From: DATHTK01 sp035463295
GTDB lineage: Bacteria > Actinomycetota > Rubrobacteria > Rubrobacterales > Rubrobacteraceae
NCBI GenBank assembly: GCA_035463295.1
Contig: DATHTK010000063.1
Location: 19,867-83,866, forward strand
Reading direction: 5' to 3'
Length of the DNA: 64,000 bases
Part shown: one piece after another, positions 7,133 through 16,365 of the stretch
How the letters are laid out: each line of letters begins with the position of its first letter
How positions within the stretch are numbered: position 1 is the stretch's first letter
The notes under the pieces: generated by a model
What the model saw: only the letters and a program-made list of their open reading frames with translations
Databases searched by the model: none
What the model was told of the DNA's origin: nothing
Program-made: the position numbers and the translations under genes

Positions 7133-10100
7133 CTATCCTACTGGCTCTATTCTGATCCGCAGCGACTCGCCGTCTACGCTCATCTCCTGGTAGTTGTCGG
7201 CCGGCCCGCCGCCGTCCAGGTGCAGCTCCCGGGCTAGCACCTCGGACTTGAAGTAGTCGCCCCAGCTCTCCCCGAGCAACCCGACGAGACGGGGGCTACC
7301 GGAGAGGTCCACCCGGACCCCCTCCTCTATCTCGAAGCCCTTCTCTCGCCGGAGGGTCTGCACCTTGTGGACCAGCTCCCGCACGAGCCCCTCGTCGAGC
7401 AGCGCGGCGTCCAGGCTGGTGTCGAGGGCGACGGAGAGGCCACCCTCGCGCGCAAGCACAAAGCCCTCCCTCTCTCGTGGCTCGACGAGTAGTTCGTCGG
7501 GAGAGAGCGGTATCTCCTCGTCCTCGACGGTCACGGAGATCCGCTCTCCGGCGGCGGCCCTCGCGCCTACTTCTGCCGGAGCGTCGGCGAGAGCGGCGCG
7601 GATGCCCGGTACGAGCTTCCCGTATTTCGGGCCGACGACGCCGAGGTTCGGCTTCAGGTCGTAGGCGATGATGTCCTCCGCCTCGCCGAACGAGAGCCCC
7701 TTGACGTTCAGCTCGTCCAGGATGATCTCCGCCAGCGACTCCACGCCCTCGCGGAAGGTGCTCTCGGGCTCGCCGGGGACCACCACGACCTCAGACAGGG
7801 GCTGGCGGGTCTTTATGGCGGCGGCGTTCCGGGCCGCCCGCCCCAGGGCCACGACGCGCCTCGCGGCGGCCATGCGCCCCGAGAGATCCTCGTCCACCAG
7901 CGCCTCCTCATAGAGGGGCCAGTCGGCGAGGTGGACGCTCTCCGGGGCGTGCGTATCCACGTTCACGACGAGGTTCTGGTAGATCTCCTCGGCCACGAAC
8001 GGCGTGAAGGGGGCGGTTAGCTTGCTCACCGCGACCAGGCACTCGTACAGGGTGGAGTGAGCGGCCTTCTTGTCGGCGTCGTCCTCGCCCTTCCAGAACC
8101 GCCGGCGGCTCCGCCTCACGTACCAGTTGGAGAGCTCGTCGACGAAGTCCCCGATCGCGCGCCCGGCCGCCGTGATGTCGTAATCGTCCAGCCTCCCGGT
8201 GACGGTGCGGATCGTGAGCTGCAGCTCGCTGAGGGCCCAGCGGTCCATGAGGCTCCGCTGTGTAAGGGGCACGAAGTCGTCCCGTGGATGAAAACCGTCT
8301 ATGCGGGCGTAGGTGACGAAAAAGGAGTAGGTGTTCCAGAGGGTGAGCAGGTACTTGCGCACCGCCTCGTCTACCTGCTCCTCGGAGAAGCGGCGCGTGT
8401 TGCCGGGGCTCGTGGCGGTGTAGAGCGCCCACCGGAGGGCGTCGGCGCCCTGCTTCTCGAAGAGGTCCCAGGGGTCTATGACGTTGCCGAGCGACTTGCT
8501 CATCTTCTTGCCCTCGGCGTCGAGGATGTGCCCGAGGACGAGACAGGTCCTGTACGAGCTCTCGCCAAAGAGCATCGTCGACACCGCGAGCAGCGAGTAG
8601 AACCAGCCCCGCGTCTGGTCCACGGCCTCGCAGATGTAGTCCGCCGGGAACTGCTGCTCGAAGTGCACGCGGCTCGTCGCGCCGCCGTGCGGGTAGGCCC
8701 ACTGGGCGAAGGGCATGCTCCCCGAGTCGAACCAGACGTCGAGGACCTCCGGGACGCGGGACGCCTCCTCGCCGGTCTCGGGGTGCCGGACGCGGACGCC
8801 GTCGATGTACGGCCGGTGCAGGTCGTCGGGGACCGGGTCCATCGCGAGGTCTCTCAGTTCCCGCACGCTGCCCACCACCACGACGTCTCCGGCCTCCGTG
8901 CGCCAGATCGGGAGCGGCGTGCCCCAGTAGCGCTCGCGGCTCAGGGCCCAGTCCACATTGTTCTTGAGCCAGTCCCCGAAGCGGCCCCACTTGATGTGCT
9001 CGGGGACCCAGTTTATCCTCTCGTTCTCCGAGAGAAGCTCTTCGAGAACCGCCGTCGTGCGGGCGTACCACGCTCTCTTGGCGTAGTACAGCAGCGGCGT
9101 CCCGCACCGCCAGCAGTGCGGATAGGCGTGCTCGTACTCCTCCGACCGGAAGAGCAGGCCCCTCTCTTCTAGCTCGTCCACCAGCCCCGGGTCGGCGTCC
9201 TTGACGAACTGCCCGGCGAACGGCCCGATCCGCTCGTCGAAGGTCCCGTCGGGCTTTACGGGGTGGATCGTGGGCAGCCCGTACCGCCGCCCGAGGCGCG
9301 CATCGTCCTCGCCGTAGGCCGGGGCGGTGTGCACTAGGCCGGTCCCCTCGGTCGTCGTCACGTGATCCCCGAGGACGACGGTCCACAGGTTCTCTTCGGC
9401 TCCCTCCACCGCCACGTAGTCGAAGGGCCGCCGGTACGTGAGCCCTTCTAGCTCGCGTCCCTTGCGCCTCTCGACGATCTCGTGATCTCCCTCTCCGAGG
9501 ACTCTTTCGACCAGCTCCTCGGCGATGACGAGTCGCTCGTCCCCGACCCTGACGGTGGCGTAGTCGACGTCCGGCCCCGCGGCGACGGCGGCGTTGGAGA
9601 TGAGCGTCCACGGTGTCGTCGTCCAGACGAGGAGGCTGGTCTTCTCGTCCGGCGAAGCCAGCGGCAGCCTGACGTAGACGCTGGGGTCCACTACGGGGTC
9701 CGGGTACTGCTGGTAGCCGAGGGCTACCTCAGCGGAGGAGAGGGAGGTCTGATCCCTCGGACAGTGGGCGCTGACCTTGTAGCCTTCGTAGAGCAGGTCC
9801 TTCTCGTAGAGGGTCTTGAGGGCCCACCAGACGCTCTCGATGTAGGAGCTGTCCAGGGTCCGGTACGGGTCTTCCATGTCGATCCAGAACCCCAGGCGCT
9901 CGCTCATCGCACGCCAGTCCTCGACGTAGCGGAAGACGGACTCGCGGCAGAGCCGGTTGAACTCCTCGACGCCGTAGCGTTCGACGTCGTCCTTACCGGA
10001 GAGACCGAGCTCTTTTTCGACCTGGAGCTCGACCGGCAGCCCGTGGGTGTCCCAGCCGCCCTTGCGCTCGACCCGGTAGCCCTGCATGGTCTTGTAGCGC

Positions 10101-10309
10101 GGGATCAGGTCCTTGAACGCCCGCGCGAGCGCGTGGTGGAACCCGGGACGACCGTTCGCCGTCGGCGGACCCTCGTAGAAGACGAACGGCCTCTCTTCAG
10201 ACCGACCCTCGACGGACTTCCGGAAGGCATCGGTCTTCTCCCAGAGCCCGAGCACCTTCTCCTCCAGCCTCGGGAAATCGACCCGTGGTGTAACCTTTTC
10301 GAACGCCAT
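7133..10309 (-). CDS. ileS: Isoleucyl-tRNA synthetase, IleRS2 type with GXHH motif
   Basis: Charges tRNA-Ile with isoleucine and edits valine. At 1058 aa it has the size and layout of the type 2 (eukaryote-like) enzymes: Rossmann core with GPPTANGRPGFHHA (residues 47-60), CP1 editing insertion, WYVRRSRRRFW anticodon-domain entry, and an intact KMSKSLGN loop. The class I HIGH signature is replaced by G56-F57-H58-H59, the first and third positions being swapped relative to HxGH. An altered GXHH motif in IleRS2 has been linked to mupirocin hyper-resistance. The ATG at 10309 (GAGAGG eight bases upstream) is preferred over the GTG at 10318. A T-box leader precedes it. Confidence 0.95.
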   Translation of the reverse strand: MAFEKVTPRVDFPRLEEKVLGLWEKTDAFRKSVEGRSEERPFVFYEGPPTANGRPGFHHALARAFKDLIPRYKTMQGYRVERKGGWDTHGLPVELQVEKELGLSGKDDVERYGVEEFNRLCRESVFRYVEDWRAMSERLGFWIDMEDPYRTLDSSYIESVWWALKTLYEKDLLYEGYKVSAHCPRDQTSLSSAEVALGYQQYPDPVVDPSVYVRLPLASPDEKTSLLVWTTTPWTLISNAAVAAGPDVDYATVRVGDERLVIAEELVERVLGEGDHEIVERRKGRELEGLTYRRPFDYVAVEGAEENLWTVVLGDHVTTTEGTGLVHTAPAYGEDDARLGRRYGLPTIHPVKPDGTFDERIGPFAGQFVKDADPGLVDELEERGLLFRSEEYEHAYPHCWRCGTPLLYYAKRAWYARTTAVLEELLSENERINWVPEHIKWGRFGDWLKNNVDWALSRERYWGTPLPIWRTEAGDVVVVGSVRELRDLAMDPVPDDLHRPYIDGVRVRHPETGEEASRVPEVLDVWFDSGSMPFAQWAYPHGGATSRVHFEQQFPADYICEAVDQTRGWFYSLLAVSTMLFGESSYRTCLVLGHILDAEGKKMSKSLGNVIDPWDLFEKQGADALRWALYTATSPGNTRRFSEEQVDEAVRKYLLTLWNTYSFFVTYARIDGFHPRDDFVPLTQRSLMDRWALSELQLTIRTVTGRLDDYDITAAGRAIGDFVDELSNWYVRRSRRRFWKGEDDADKKAAHSTLYECLVAVSKLTAPFTPFVAEEIYQNLVVNVDTHAPESVHLADWPLYEEALVDEDLSGRMAAARRVVALGRAARNAAAIKTRQPLSEVVVVPGEPESTFREGVESLAEIILDELNVKGLSFGEAEDIIAYDLKPNLGVVGPKYGKLVPGIRAALADAPAEVGARAAAGERISVTVEDEEIPLSPDELLVEPREREGFVLAREGGLSVALDTSLDAALLDEGLVRELVHKVQTLRREKGFEIEEGVRVDLSGSPRLVGLLGESWGDYFKSEVLARELHLDGGGPADNYQEMSVDGESLRIRIEPVG

Positions 10310-10404
10310 ATCCCGCACCTCTCAAACGTACGAGCTCCCGCCTCCGCGGCCGGAGCGAATCTCTGCGCTCCACCGCGGGGACGGGAGCCGTCCATTGACG
10401 CTCT

Positions 10405-10690
10405 CGCGGTACCACCCCGCTTGCCCGTAAGCTGACGCCTTCGGGCCTCTCTGTGAGCCACGCCGTGCTCCGCGTCGCTCTCGCGCCGTAACGGGCGCAC
10501 CCGGCCGATCCTACTAACGCCTGGGCCGGTCGAGGCGCCGCCCCCGCACCCTTCGCTTTCGGTCGGCGGCTCGGGGAGGATCTTCGGGTCGCGCCTCGCG
10601 CCGGGCTCGACACCGCCCCCGGCTCGCTCTGGCGAGGTTCTGCGACCGTACTCGTTCCCGTCGTCGCCTCTTGGAGGCTTTGTAGCGGCA
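10405..10690 (-). promoter_or_regulatory. T-box riboswitch of ileS
   Basis: Read leftward, the leader contains an AGUA S-turn element (10652-10649), an AUC isoleucine specifier in CGAAGAUCC (10581-10579), and about 160 bases later the canonical T-box GGGGTGGTACCGCG (10418-10405), which pairs with the uncharged tRNA acceptor end. The specifier matches tRNA-Ile(GAU) and the gene is ileS, so all three parts agree. The 5' limit is approximate. A GC-rich region between the T-box and the start codon (GGACGGCTCCCGTCC) could form the alternative terminator or sequestering helix; I see no clean U-tract, so control may be translational. Confidence 0.9.
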
Positions 10691-10851
10691 AAGAGCGGGC
10701 GTGTCAAGGCCGTCCGGGCCGAGCGGTGATCCGGTCGTCCTCGCGGCATCGTAGATAAGTGTAAAGGCTATGCAGCAACGGGTGATAGCCTATCGTCGAG
10801 GTCTCGACCGACGACGTTGTGAGAGGCGTATAAGACACAGGGAGCGGTACT

Positions 10852-12486
10852 ATGAGCAGCAGGCTTAGGGCGGGGATCTCGGGCGGAGTCGGCGCCGTGG
10901 TGGCGTTCGGTCTCGCGGAGCTGATTCACGGGCTCTACGGGCTCGTGCCGTCGGTGTTCGTAGCCCTCGTGCAGGCGATTATAGAGCTGACGCCCGGGGA
11001 GTTCGTTACCCGGGGCATCGAGCTCCTCGGCCAGGCGGATATCCCGGTCCTGGTCGCGGGCACGATCGTGTGCGCCCTGATCTTCGCCGTTTTCCTGGCG
11101 AACGTGAGCCTCCGTCGCCCGCTCGTGGCCCTCGCCGCCGTCGGGGTTCTGGCGGTCGTGGCGATAGCTGCCGCGTTCTCCGAGCCCTTCGTCGCGCCGG
11201 TAGCCACGGTGCTCACCATCGTCGGTGCCCTCGCCGCCGGTATCGCCGTGACCGAGTCCCTGCTGCGAGCCGCGGGCCTCCGCCCACAGAGGACCGGCTA
11301 TACCGAAGACCCACGCTCCCCCGTCGTGAGGTCGAGGGAGGCGTACTCGGAGAGCGGCGTGGCGGTAGGCCGCGGAAGCTTTCTCCTGCTCGGAGGTGCC
11401 GCAGCGGTTGCGGGCCTGACCGCCGCTGGGGCCGGCCGCGTACTGGCCGGGCAGGGGACGCAGGAGGCAGCCGCTCCCAGGGCGCTGGACCTCCCGAGGG
11501 AGTCCACCGGAGAGTCTTCGGGCGGGGAAGAGACCGTGACCCACGAGACGCTTCCGCCGCCGGACCCCGCAGCCTCCCTGGACGTGCCCGGGATGCCGAA
11601 GCTGATCACGCCGGCCGCAAGCTTCTACCTTATAGACACAGCCCTGAGCTCACCCCGCATCGACGTGGACGCCTGGAAGCTCTCCGTAAAGGGCGCCGTA
11701 CCGGAGCCCGTGGATTTCTCGTACAAGGACCTCCTCGGCATGTCCACGCGCGAGGCGGACATCACACTCTCCTGCGTCTCGAACGAGGTGGGGGGAGGTC
11801 TGATCTCGAACGGGCGCTGGACCGGGGTCCTGCTCTCCGACGTCCTCGCCGTGGCCGGCATGACCCGCGAGAACATAGACCGCGCCTCCGAGCAACTCGT
11901 GGGCCGCAGCGTCGACGGATGGACCTCCGGCTTCAAGGCGGATCTCGCCTTCGACGGGCGCGAGGCGCTCGTCGCCTTTGGCCTCAACGGCTCGGAGCTG
12001 CCACTGAAACACGGCTACCCGGTCCGGCTCGTCGTCCCCGGTCTCTACGGCTACGTCTCCGCTACCAAGTGGCTCACCGAACTGGAGCTCACCGACTGGG
12101 ACTTCGACGCCTACTGGATCCAGCGCACCTGGTCGAAGGAAGGCCCCATCAAGACCCAGTCTCGTATCGATACCGTGAAGGGCGGCGAGAACCTCGCGGC
12201 CGGCCGTGTCGCCGTCGGTGGCGTCGCCTGGGCTCCACACCGCGGTATCAGCAGGGTCGAGGTCTCGACCGACGGCGGCGACACCTGGAACGAGGCCCGG
12301 CTCGCGAAGCAACTCGATGCCGACACCTGGCGCCAGTACGTCTACGACTGGGAGGCGAAACCCGGCGAATATACCCTTCAGGTCCGCGCCACCGACGGTG
12401 ACGGCGAGACCCAGACCACAGAGGAGGCGCCCCCGCATCCCTCCGGCGCTACCGGCTACCACACGATCGAGGTAACCGTGGCGTGA
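10852..12486 (+). CDS. Membrane-tethered molybdopterin oxidoreductase (sulfite oxidase fold)
   Basis: A probable molybdenum-cofactor enzyme of the sulfite oxidase/YedY superfamily, acting outside the membrane on an unknown substrate. Residues 1-145 contain about four transmembrane helices (for example IPVLVAGTIVCALIFAVFLA). A further hydrophobic segment near residues 175-200 precedes the exported catalytic part. The molybdopterin domain has the Mo-ligating Cys308 in DITLSCVSNEVGGGLI and the GRWTGVLLSDVL signature. The C-terminal Mo-co dimerisation domain shows GVAWAPHRGISRVEVSTDGG. The 544 aa length fits this membrane-fused subgroup. It is transcribed divergently from ileS, with TATAAG at 10829-10834 as a possible -10 box. 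Confidence 0.85.
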   Translation: MSSRLRAGISGGVGAVVAFGLAELIHGLYGLVPSVFVALVQAIIELTPGEFVTRGIELLGQADIPVLVAGTIVCALIFAVFLANVSLRRPLVALAAVGVLAVVAIAAAFSEPFVAPVATVLTIVGALAAGIAVTESLLRAAGLRPQRTGYTEDPRSPVVRSREAYSESGVAVGRGSFLLLGGAAAVAGLTAAGAGRVLAGQGTQEAAAPRALDLPRESTGESSGGEETVTHETLPPPDPAASLDVPGMPKLITPAASFYLIDTALSSPRIDVDAWKLSVKGAVPEPVDFSYKDLLGMSTREADITLSCVSNEVGGGLISNGRWTGVLLSDVLAVAGMTRENIDRASEQLVGRSVDGWTSGFKADLAFDGREALVAFGLNGSELPLKHGYPVRLVVPGLYGYVSATKWLTELELTDWDFDAYWIQRTWSKEGPIKTQSRIDTVKGGENLAAGRVAVGGVAWAPHRGISRVEVSTDGGDTWNEARLAKQLDADTWRQYVYDWEAKPGEYTLQVRATDGDGETQTTEEAPPHPSGATGYHTIEVTVA

Positions 12487-12831
12487 AGACCCGAGAGCGG
12501 ACGCCAGCCCAGGCGGCCGACTCCACCGACCTAACCTTCACCCCGAATCTCAGATCCAGGCTATACATCGCCCGAGACCGATGGTTCCGCGGTGCGGCGC
12601 GTCCGTGTAATCAAAGTGTTTCCGTTACGTTACAGAACCGTAACTCCGCGGCAAGTGAACCGTAACAGGGCTCGGTTACCATCCTGGTAACCGAGCCCCG
12701 GCCGATGGAACCGTTCCCCCCTCCAGATTCCATCGGTCGGGACGGTCTTTTCTCAGGGCTCCTTGTTGCATCTTGTGATCGGGTTGTGTATCTGGTCCTT
12801 TCGCCGGGCTCTGCCGGGGTATATTCAGGTC
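12487..12831. other. Intergenic region with GTTAC repeats and two hairpins
   Basis: No gene is supported in these 345 bp. It holds six copies of GTTAC/GTAAC between 12624 and 12691, a 13-bp hairpin at 12668-12698, and a second inverted repeat (CCGATGGAA at 12702-12710 with TTCCATCGG at 12728-12736) followed by a T-rich tract. It probably terminates the molybdoenzyme transcript and may also carry control elements of the endonuclease V gene. Confidence 0.5.
12668..12698 (+). terminator. Hairpin terminator after the molybdoenzyme gene
   Basis: A perfect 13-bp inverted repeat, GGGCTCGGTTACC with GGTAACCGAGCCC, separated by ATCCT. No T-run follows directly, but the second hairpin downstream ends in GGTCTTTT. 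Confidence 0.55.
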
Positions 12832-13527
12832 ATGAGAATCGAGGAGATTCACGATCTCCGGCTCTCGCCGGCGGAGGCGCGGCGCTTGCAGGACGAGCTC
12901 GCCTCGCGCGTGGAGGTGGGGCCGGCGCTGGATCTGGGGACGATTGGGTATGTGGCCGGGGCGGACGTTTCGACGGAGGGGGAGCGAGCGTACGCGACGG
13001 TGGCGGTGCTCGCTTTCCCGGAGCTCGCGGTGGTCGAGGTGCAGGGGTATGAGGCGCCGCTCACCTTTCCTTATGTGCCGGGCTTGCTCGCTTTCCGGGA
13101 GATACCTTCGGTGGCGGGAGCTCTGCGGAAGGTGGAGGCGCCGGTGGACGCTGTGATCTTCGACGCTCAGGGGCTCGCGCACGGGCGGCGGATGGGTCTG
13201 GCATCGCACCTCGGGTTATTCCTCGACGTCCCCTCGGTCGGTTGCGCCAAGAGCCGCCTCGTCGGCTCCTACAAAGAGCCGGGACTGGAGAAGGGGAGTG
13301 CCACGGACCTCGTGCACCGTGGGGAGGTGGTCGGGAGGGTCGTGAGGACGCGGGATAGGGTCTCGCCGGTCTTCGTCTCGGTAGGGAACCGTATAGACCT
13401 CGAGAGCGCCGTGGAACTCGTGCTCGCCTGCTGCAAGGGGTACCGGTTACCGGAGCCGACGCGAAGAGCGCACAACGCCGCGAACAGGCTGCGTCGGGGA
13501 GAGCAGCTCGGACCCACGCTCTTGTAG
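12832..13527 (+). CDS. nfi: Endonuclease V
   Basis: Cleaves DNA (or inosine-containing RNA) one nucleotide 3' of deoxyinosine in repair of deaminated adenine. The catalytic acidic residues are in place: Asp45 in GADVS, the Glu in QGYEAPLTFPYVPGLLAFRE, and the Asp in VIFDAQGLAHGRRMGLASHLG. The family Tyr/Pro wedge (PYVPG) is also visible. The length of 231 aa is typical. The ATG at 12832 (TCAGGTC upstream) gives the standard N-terminus. It is flanked by hairpins on both sides, so it is probably a single-gene unit. Confidence 0.9.
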   Translation: MRIEEIHDLRLSPAEARRLQDELASRVEVGPALDLGTIGYVAGADVSTEGERAYATVAVLAFPELAVVEVQGYEAPLTFPYVPGLLAFREIPSVAGALRKVEAPVDAVIFDAQGLAHGRRMGLASHLGLFLDVPSVGCAKSRLVGSYKEPGLEKGSATDLVHRGEVVGRVVRTRDRVSPVFVSVGNRIDLESAVELVLACCKGYRLPEPTRRAHNAANRLRRGEQLGPTLL

Positions 13528-13582
13528 CGCCGGGAGCAGAGGGATGCCAAGTTACCCGAACGAAGTGGGAAGGTATGCTTCT

Positions 13583-13605
13583 CGCTCGCGCCACAAGCGC
13601 GAGCG
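13583..13605 (+). terminator. Hairpin after nfi
   Basis: CGCTCGCG and CGCGAGCG form an 8-bp stem with a 7-base loop, 56 bp past the nfi stop. No U-tract. Its position supports starting the next gene downstream of it, at 13623. Confidence 0.4.
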
Positions 13606-13622
13606 TGGGAACGGGGGCCAAC

Positions 13623-15316
13623 TTGAGACAGTTCAGAGCGATAAGCCGCCGCGACTTCCTCAAGCTGAGCGGGGCTGGCCTGACGGGCGCGGCTCTGTTC
13701 GGCGTTGCGGGCTGCGGTGCGGGTGGAGAGATCGAGGGCGGCCAGGGGGGCGGCGGCGGTGGCAACACCTTCACCTTCGGTCAGGGATCCGAGCCCATCA
13801 CGCTGGACCCGGCTCACGTCTCGGACTCCGAATCCTCAAAGGTTACGCGCCAGATCTTCGACAGCCTGCTGGACTTCGCGCCGGAGAGCACCGATGTGGT
13901 GCCCGCGCTGGCCACCGAGGTCCCCGAACCCGAAGATGGGGGCCTCGTCTACACCTTCAATCTGCGAGAGGGCGTCAAGTTCCACGACGACACGGCCTTC
14001 AACGCCGATGCCGTGGTCTTCAACTTCGAGCGGTGGCGGTTCACGGACAACCCCTACCACAAGGGGGGCGGTAGCCAGGCCTCGGACTTCTCCTACTACA
14101 ATACCTACTTCGAGGGTTTCGACGATGACTCGGTCATAGAGAAGGTCGAGGCGGTAGACGACTACACCGTACGCTTCACCCTCAGGGAGCCCCTGGGCCG
14201 TTTCTGGACCAGATCGCTCAGAGCGGCTTCGCGATCGCCTCTCCCAAGGCTATCGAGGATGATGTGGAGGGCTTCTGGCAGAACCCGGTTGGAACTGGCC
14301 CGTTCAAGTTCGTATCCTGGGATCGGGGCTCCCAGGTAACGCTGGAAGAGAACCCGGACTGGTGGGGCGGGAATCTCCCCGAGGACGAGGGAGGGGGAGG
14401 TCCGCATGTTGCCAAGGTCGTTATTCGGGGCATAAGCGACAACACCTCGCGGGTCGCGGCCCTCACGGGTGGAGAGCTCACCGCGGCGGACGGCATCACC
14501 CCCGACGATATCCCCACCGTCGAGGAGGCCGGCGGCGTCAAGATAACCTACCGCCCGCCCCTCACGATCGGGTACCTGGCGATGAACACGCGGAAGGAGC
14601 CGTTCGGCAACCGGCAGGTGCGCCAGGCCATAAACATGGCGATAAACATGCCGGATATCGTGGAGGCCTTCTTCGGCAAGACCGGACAGCTGGCGACGAC
14701 CTATATGCCGCCGACCGTCTCGTTCTTCGACGACAGCATCGAGCATTACCCCTACGACCCGGAGGGCGCCCGCCAGATGCTCCAGGACGTCGGCGTGGAC
14801 GGTCTGGAGACCGAGCTGTGGTACATGCCGATTCCCCGTCCGTACATGCCGGACGGCAAGGGAATAGCCCAGGCCATGCAGTCCGACCTGCAGGAGGTCG
14901 GCGTCAACACCAAGCTCGTCACCTTCGAGTGGGGTACCTACCTGGACAGGACGGGCCGGGGCGACCACCCGATGTGTCTGCTCGGATGGAGCGGCGACAA
15001 CGGCGACCCGAGCACGTTCTTGAACCCGCTGCTCACCAGCGCCGGGGCGACCGAGACCGACGCGCTGAACGTCGCCTTCTACCAGAGCCCGGAGGTGGAT
15101 GATCTTCTGAACACGGCGCTGAGGACCACCGATCAGAACGAGCGCGGGGACCTCTACACCGAAGCGCAGCAGATCCTCGTCGACGACGCGCCGTGGGCGC
15201 CCATCGCCTACGTCCGGCCGCCGATCGGCCTACAGGACCAGGTGCAAGGCTACCATCCGAACCCGACCGGTGGCGAGTCGTTCAACAGCGTCCGTTTGGG
15301 CGGCGGAGGCGCATAG
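13623..15316 (+). pseudogene. Peptide/nickel ABC transporter binding protein, frameshifted
   Basis: Encodes a family 5 solute-binding lipoprotein (DppA/OppA type) that would deliver peptides or similar solutes to the downstream permeases. The N-terminus has a Tat motif (SRRDFLKLSG) and a lipobox (GVAGC). The first frame runs well to FTLREPLG near 14195 and then turns to nonsense; the second frame, one base shifted, continues as FLDQIAQSGFAIASPKAIED, which is what the family has at that point. One base is missing around CCCTGGGCCGTTTC (14191-14204). It is either a real disruption or a sequence error in a G/C run. Apart from that the gene is full length (~565 aa). The TTG at 13623 follows GGGGG; an in-frame ATG at 13575 precedes a hairpin and is less likely. 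Confidence 0.85.
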
Positions 15317-15362
15317 GGCTCGCGCCTAGGGCGAGGAAACGTCCCGAGGAGAGGCAAGAGTA

Positions 15363-16364
15363 CTGGTCGAGTATATCGGGCGCAGAATACTCCAGATCAT
15401 CCCGGTTCTCCTGGGGGTCTCCCTCGTAGTCTTCATCATGGTGCGGGCCATCCCGGGCGATCCGGCCCAGATGATCCTGGGCCAGAACGCCACCGAGACC
15501 CAGGTCCAGGAGCTGCGTGCGAGCATGGGGCTGGACAAACCCGTCCTCGTTCAGTACGGGATCTTTCTCAGAGACGCGGCTACGGGAGACCTGGGCGAAT
15601 CCATAGTCACCGGGCGCCCGGTGACCACCGAGCTGCTGGAGAGGCTGCCGGCGACGTTCGAGCTCGTGGCGTTCGCGATGCTCATAGCGACCCTCGTGGG
15701 GGTGCCGGTCGGCGTGATAGCCGCCGTCAAGCAGTACTCGATCCTCGACAAGGTCACCTCGGTCCTCGCGCTCACCGGTATAAGCATGCCTATATTCTGG
15801 CTCGCGATGATTCTCGTGGTCGTCTTTACCGTGAACCTGGAGCTCTTGCCCTTCCCGGGGCGATTGAGCAGCAACACGTCCATAAGCGCCGTAACAGGGC
15901 TCGTGCTGGTGGACTCGCTCCTCACGTTCAACTTCGCCGGTTTCTGGGACGGGCTGAAGCACCTGATCCTGCCCGCCCTCGCCCTCGGCACGATACCAAT
16001 GGCCATCATCACGCGCATGACCCGCAGCAGTATGCTCGAGGTGATGGGGGAGGACTACGTCAGGACGGCGCGCGCCAAGGGGGTAATACCGTGGCAGGTG
16101 GTCTTCAAGCACGCCCTGAGGAACGCCATGTTGCCGACGATCACGGTCATCGGGCTCCAGGTCGGGCTGTTGATGGGTGGCGCGATCATCACGGAGACGA
16201 TCTTTTCGTGGCCGGGTATCGGCCAGGTCGCCTACGTCTCTATCAATCGCAGGGACTACGCCATGATCCAGGGCGTGGTCCTCTACGGGGCTCTGCTCTT
16301 CGTCCTCATCAACCTCATCGTGGATATCCTCTACGCGGTGCTCGATCCGAGGGTGAGGTACTGA
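15363..16364 (+). CDS. ABC transporter permease, DppB type
   Basis: The first inner-membrane subunit of a peptide/nickel-type importer, 333 aa with six predicted helices. It begins VEYIGRRILQIIPVLLGVSLVVF, as DppB proteins do. The EAA loop that contacts the ATPase is visible as DYVRTARAKGVIPWQVVFKHALRNAMLPT. No ATG, GTG or TTG exists between an upstream stop (15327) and this segment; a CTG at 15363, eight bases behind GAGGAGAGG, fits best. The ATG at 15438 would delete the first helix. It sits 46 bp after the binding-protein gene and two bases before dppC. Confidence 0.85.
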   Translation: MVEYIGRRILQIIPVLLGVSLVVFIMVRAIPGDPAQMILGQNATETQVQELRASMGLDKPVLVQYGIFLRDAATGDLGESIVTGRPVTTELLERLPATFELVAFAMLIATLVGVPVGVIAAVKQYSILDKVTSVLALTGISMPIFWLAMILVVVFTVNLELLPFPGRLSSNTSISAVTGLVLVDSLLTFNFAGFWDGLKHLILPALALGTIPMAIITRMTRSSMLEVMGEDYVRTARAKGVIPWQVVFKHALRNAMLPTITVIGLQVGLLMGGAIITETIFSWPGIGQVAYVSINRRDYAMIQGVVLYGALLFVLINLIVDILYAVLDPRVRY

Positions 16365-16365
16365 G

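Noticed and set aside
7908..9611. Long Arg/Gly-rich frame on the minus strand inside ileS
   Set aside because: Shifted frame of ileS with the low-complexity composition expected in GC-rich DNA.
10795..10808. Palindrome GTCGAG-GT-CTCGAC upstream of the molybdoenzyme
   Set aside because: A 6-bp arm of GC-rich sequence is expected by chance, and its position relative to a promoter is unclear.
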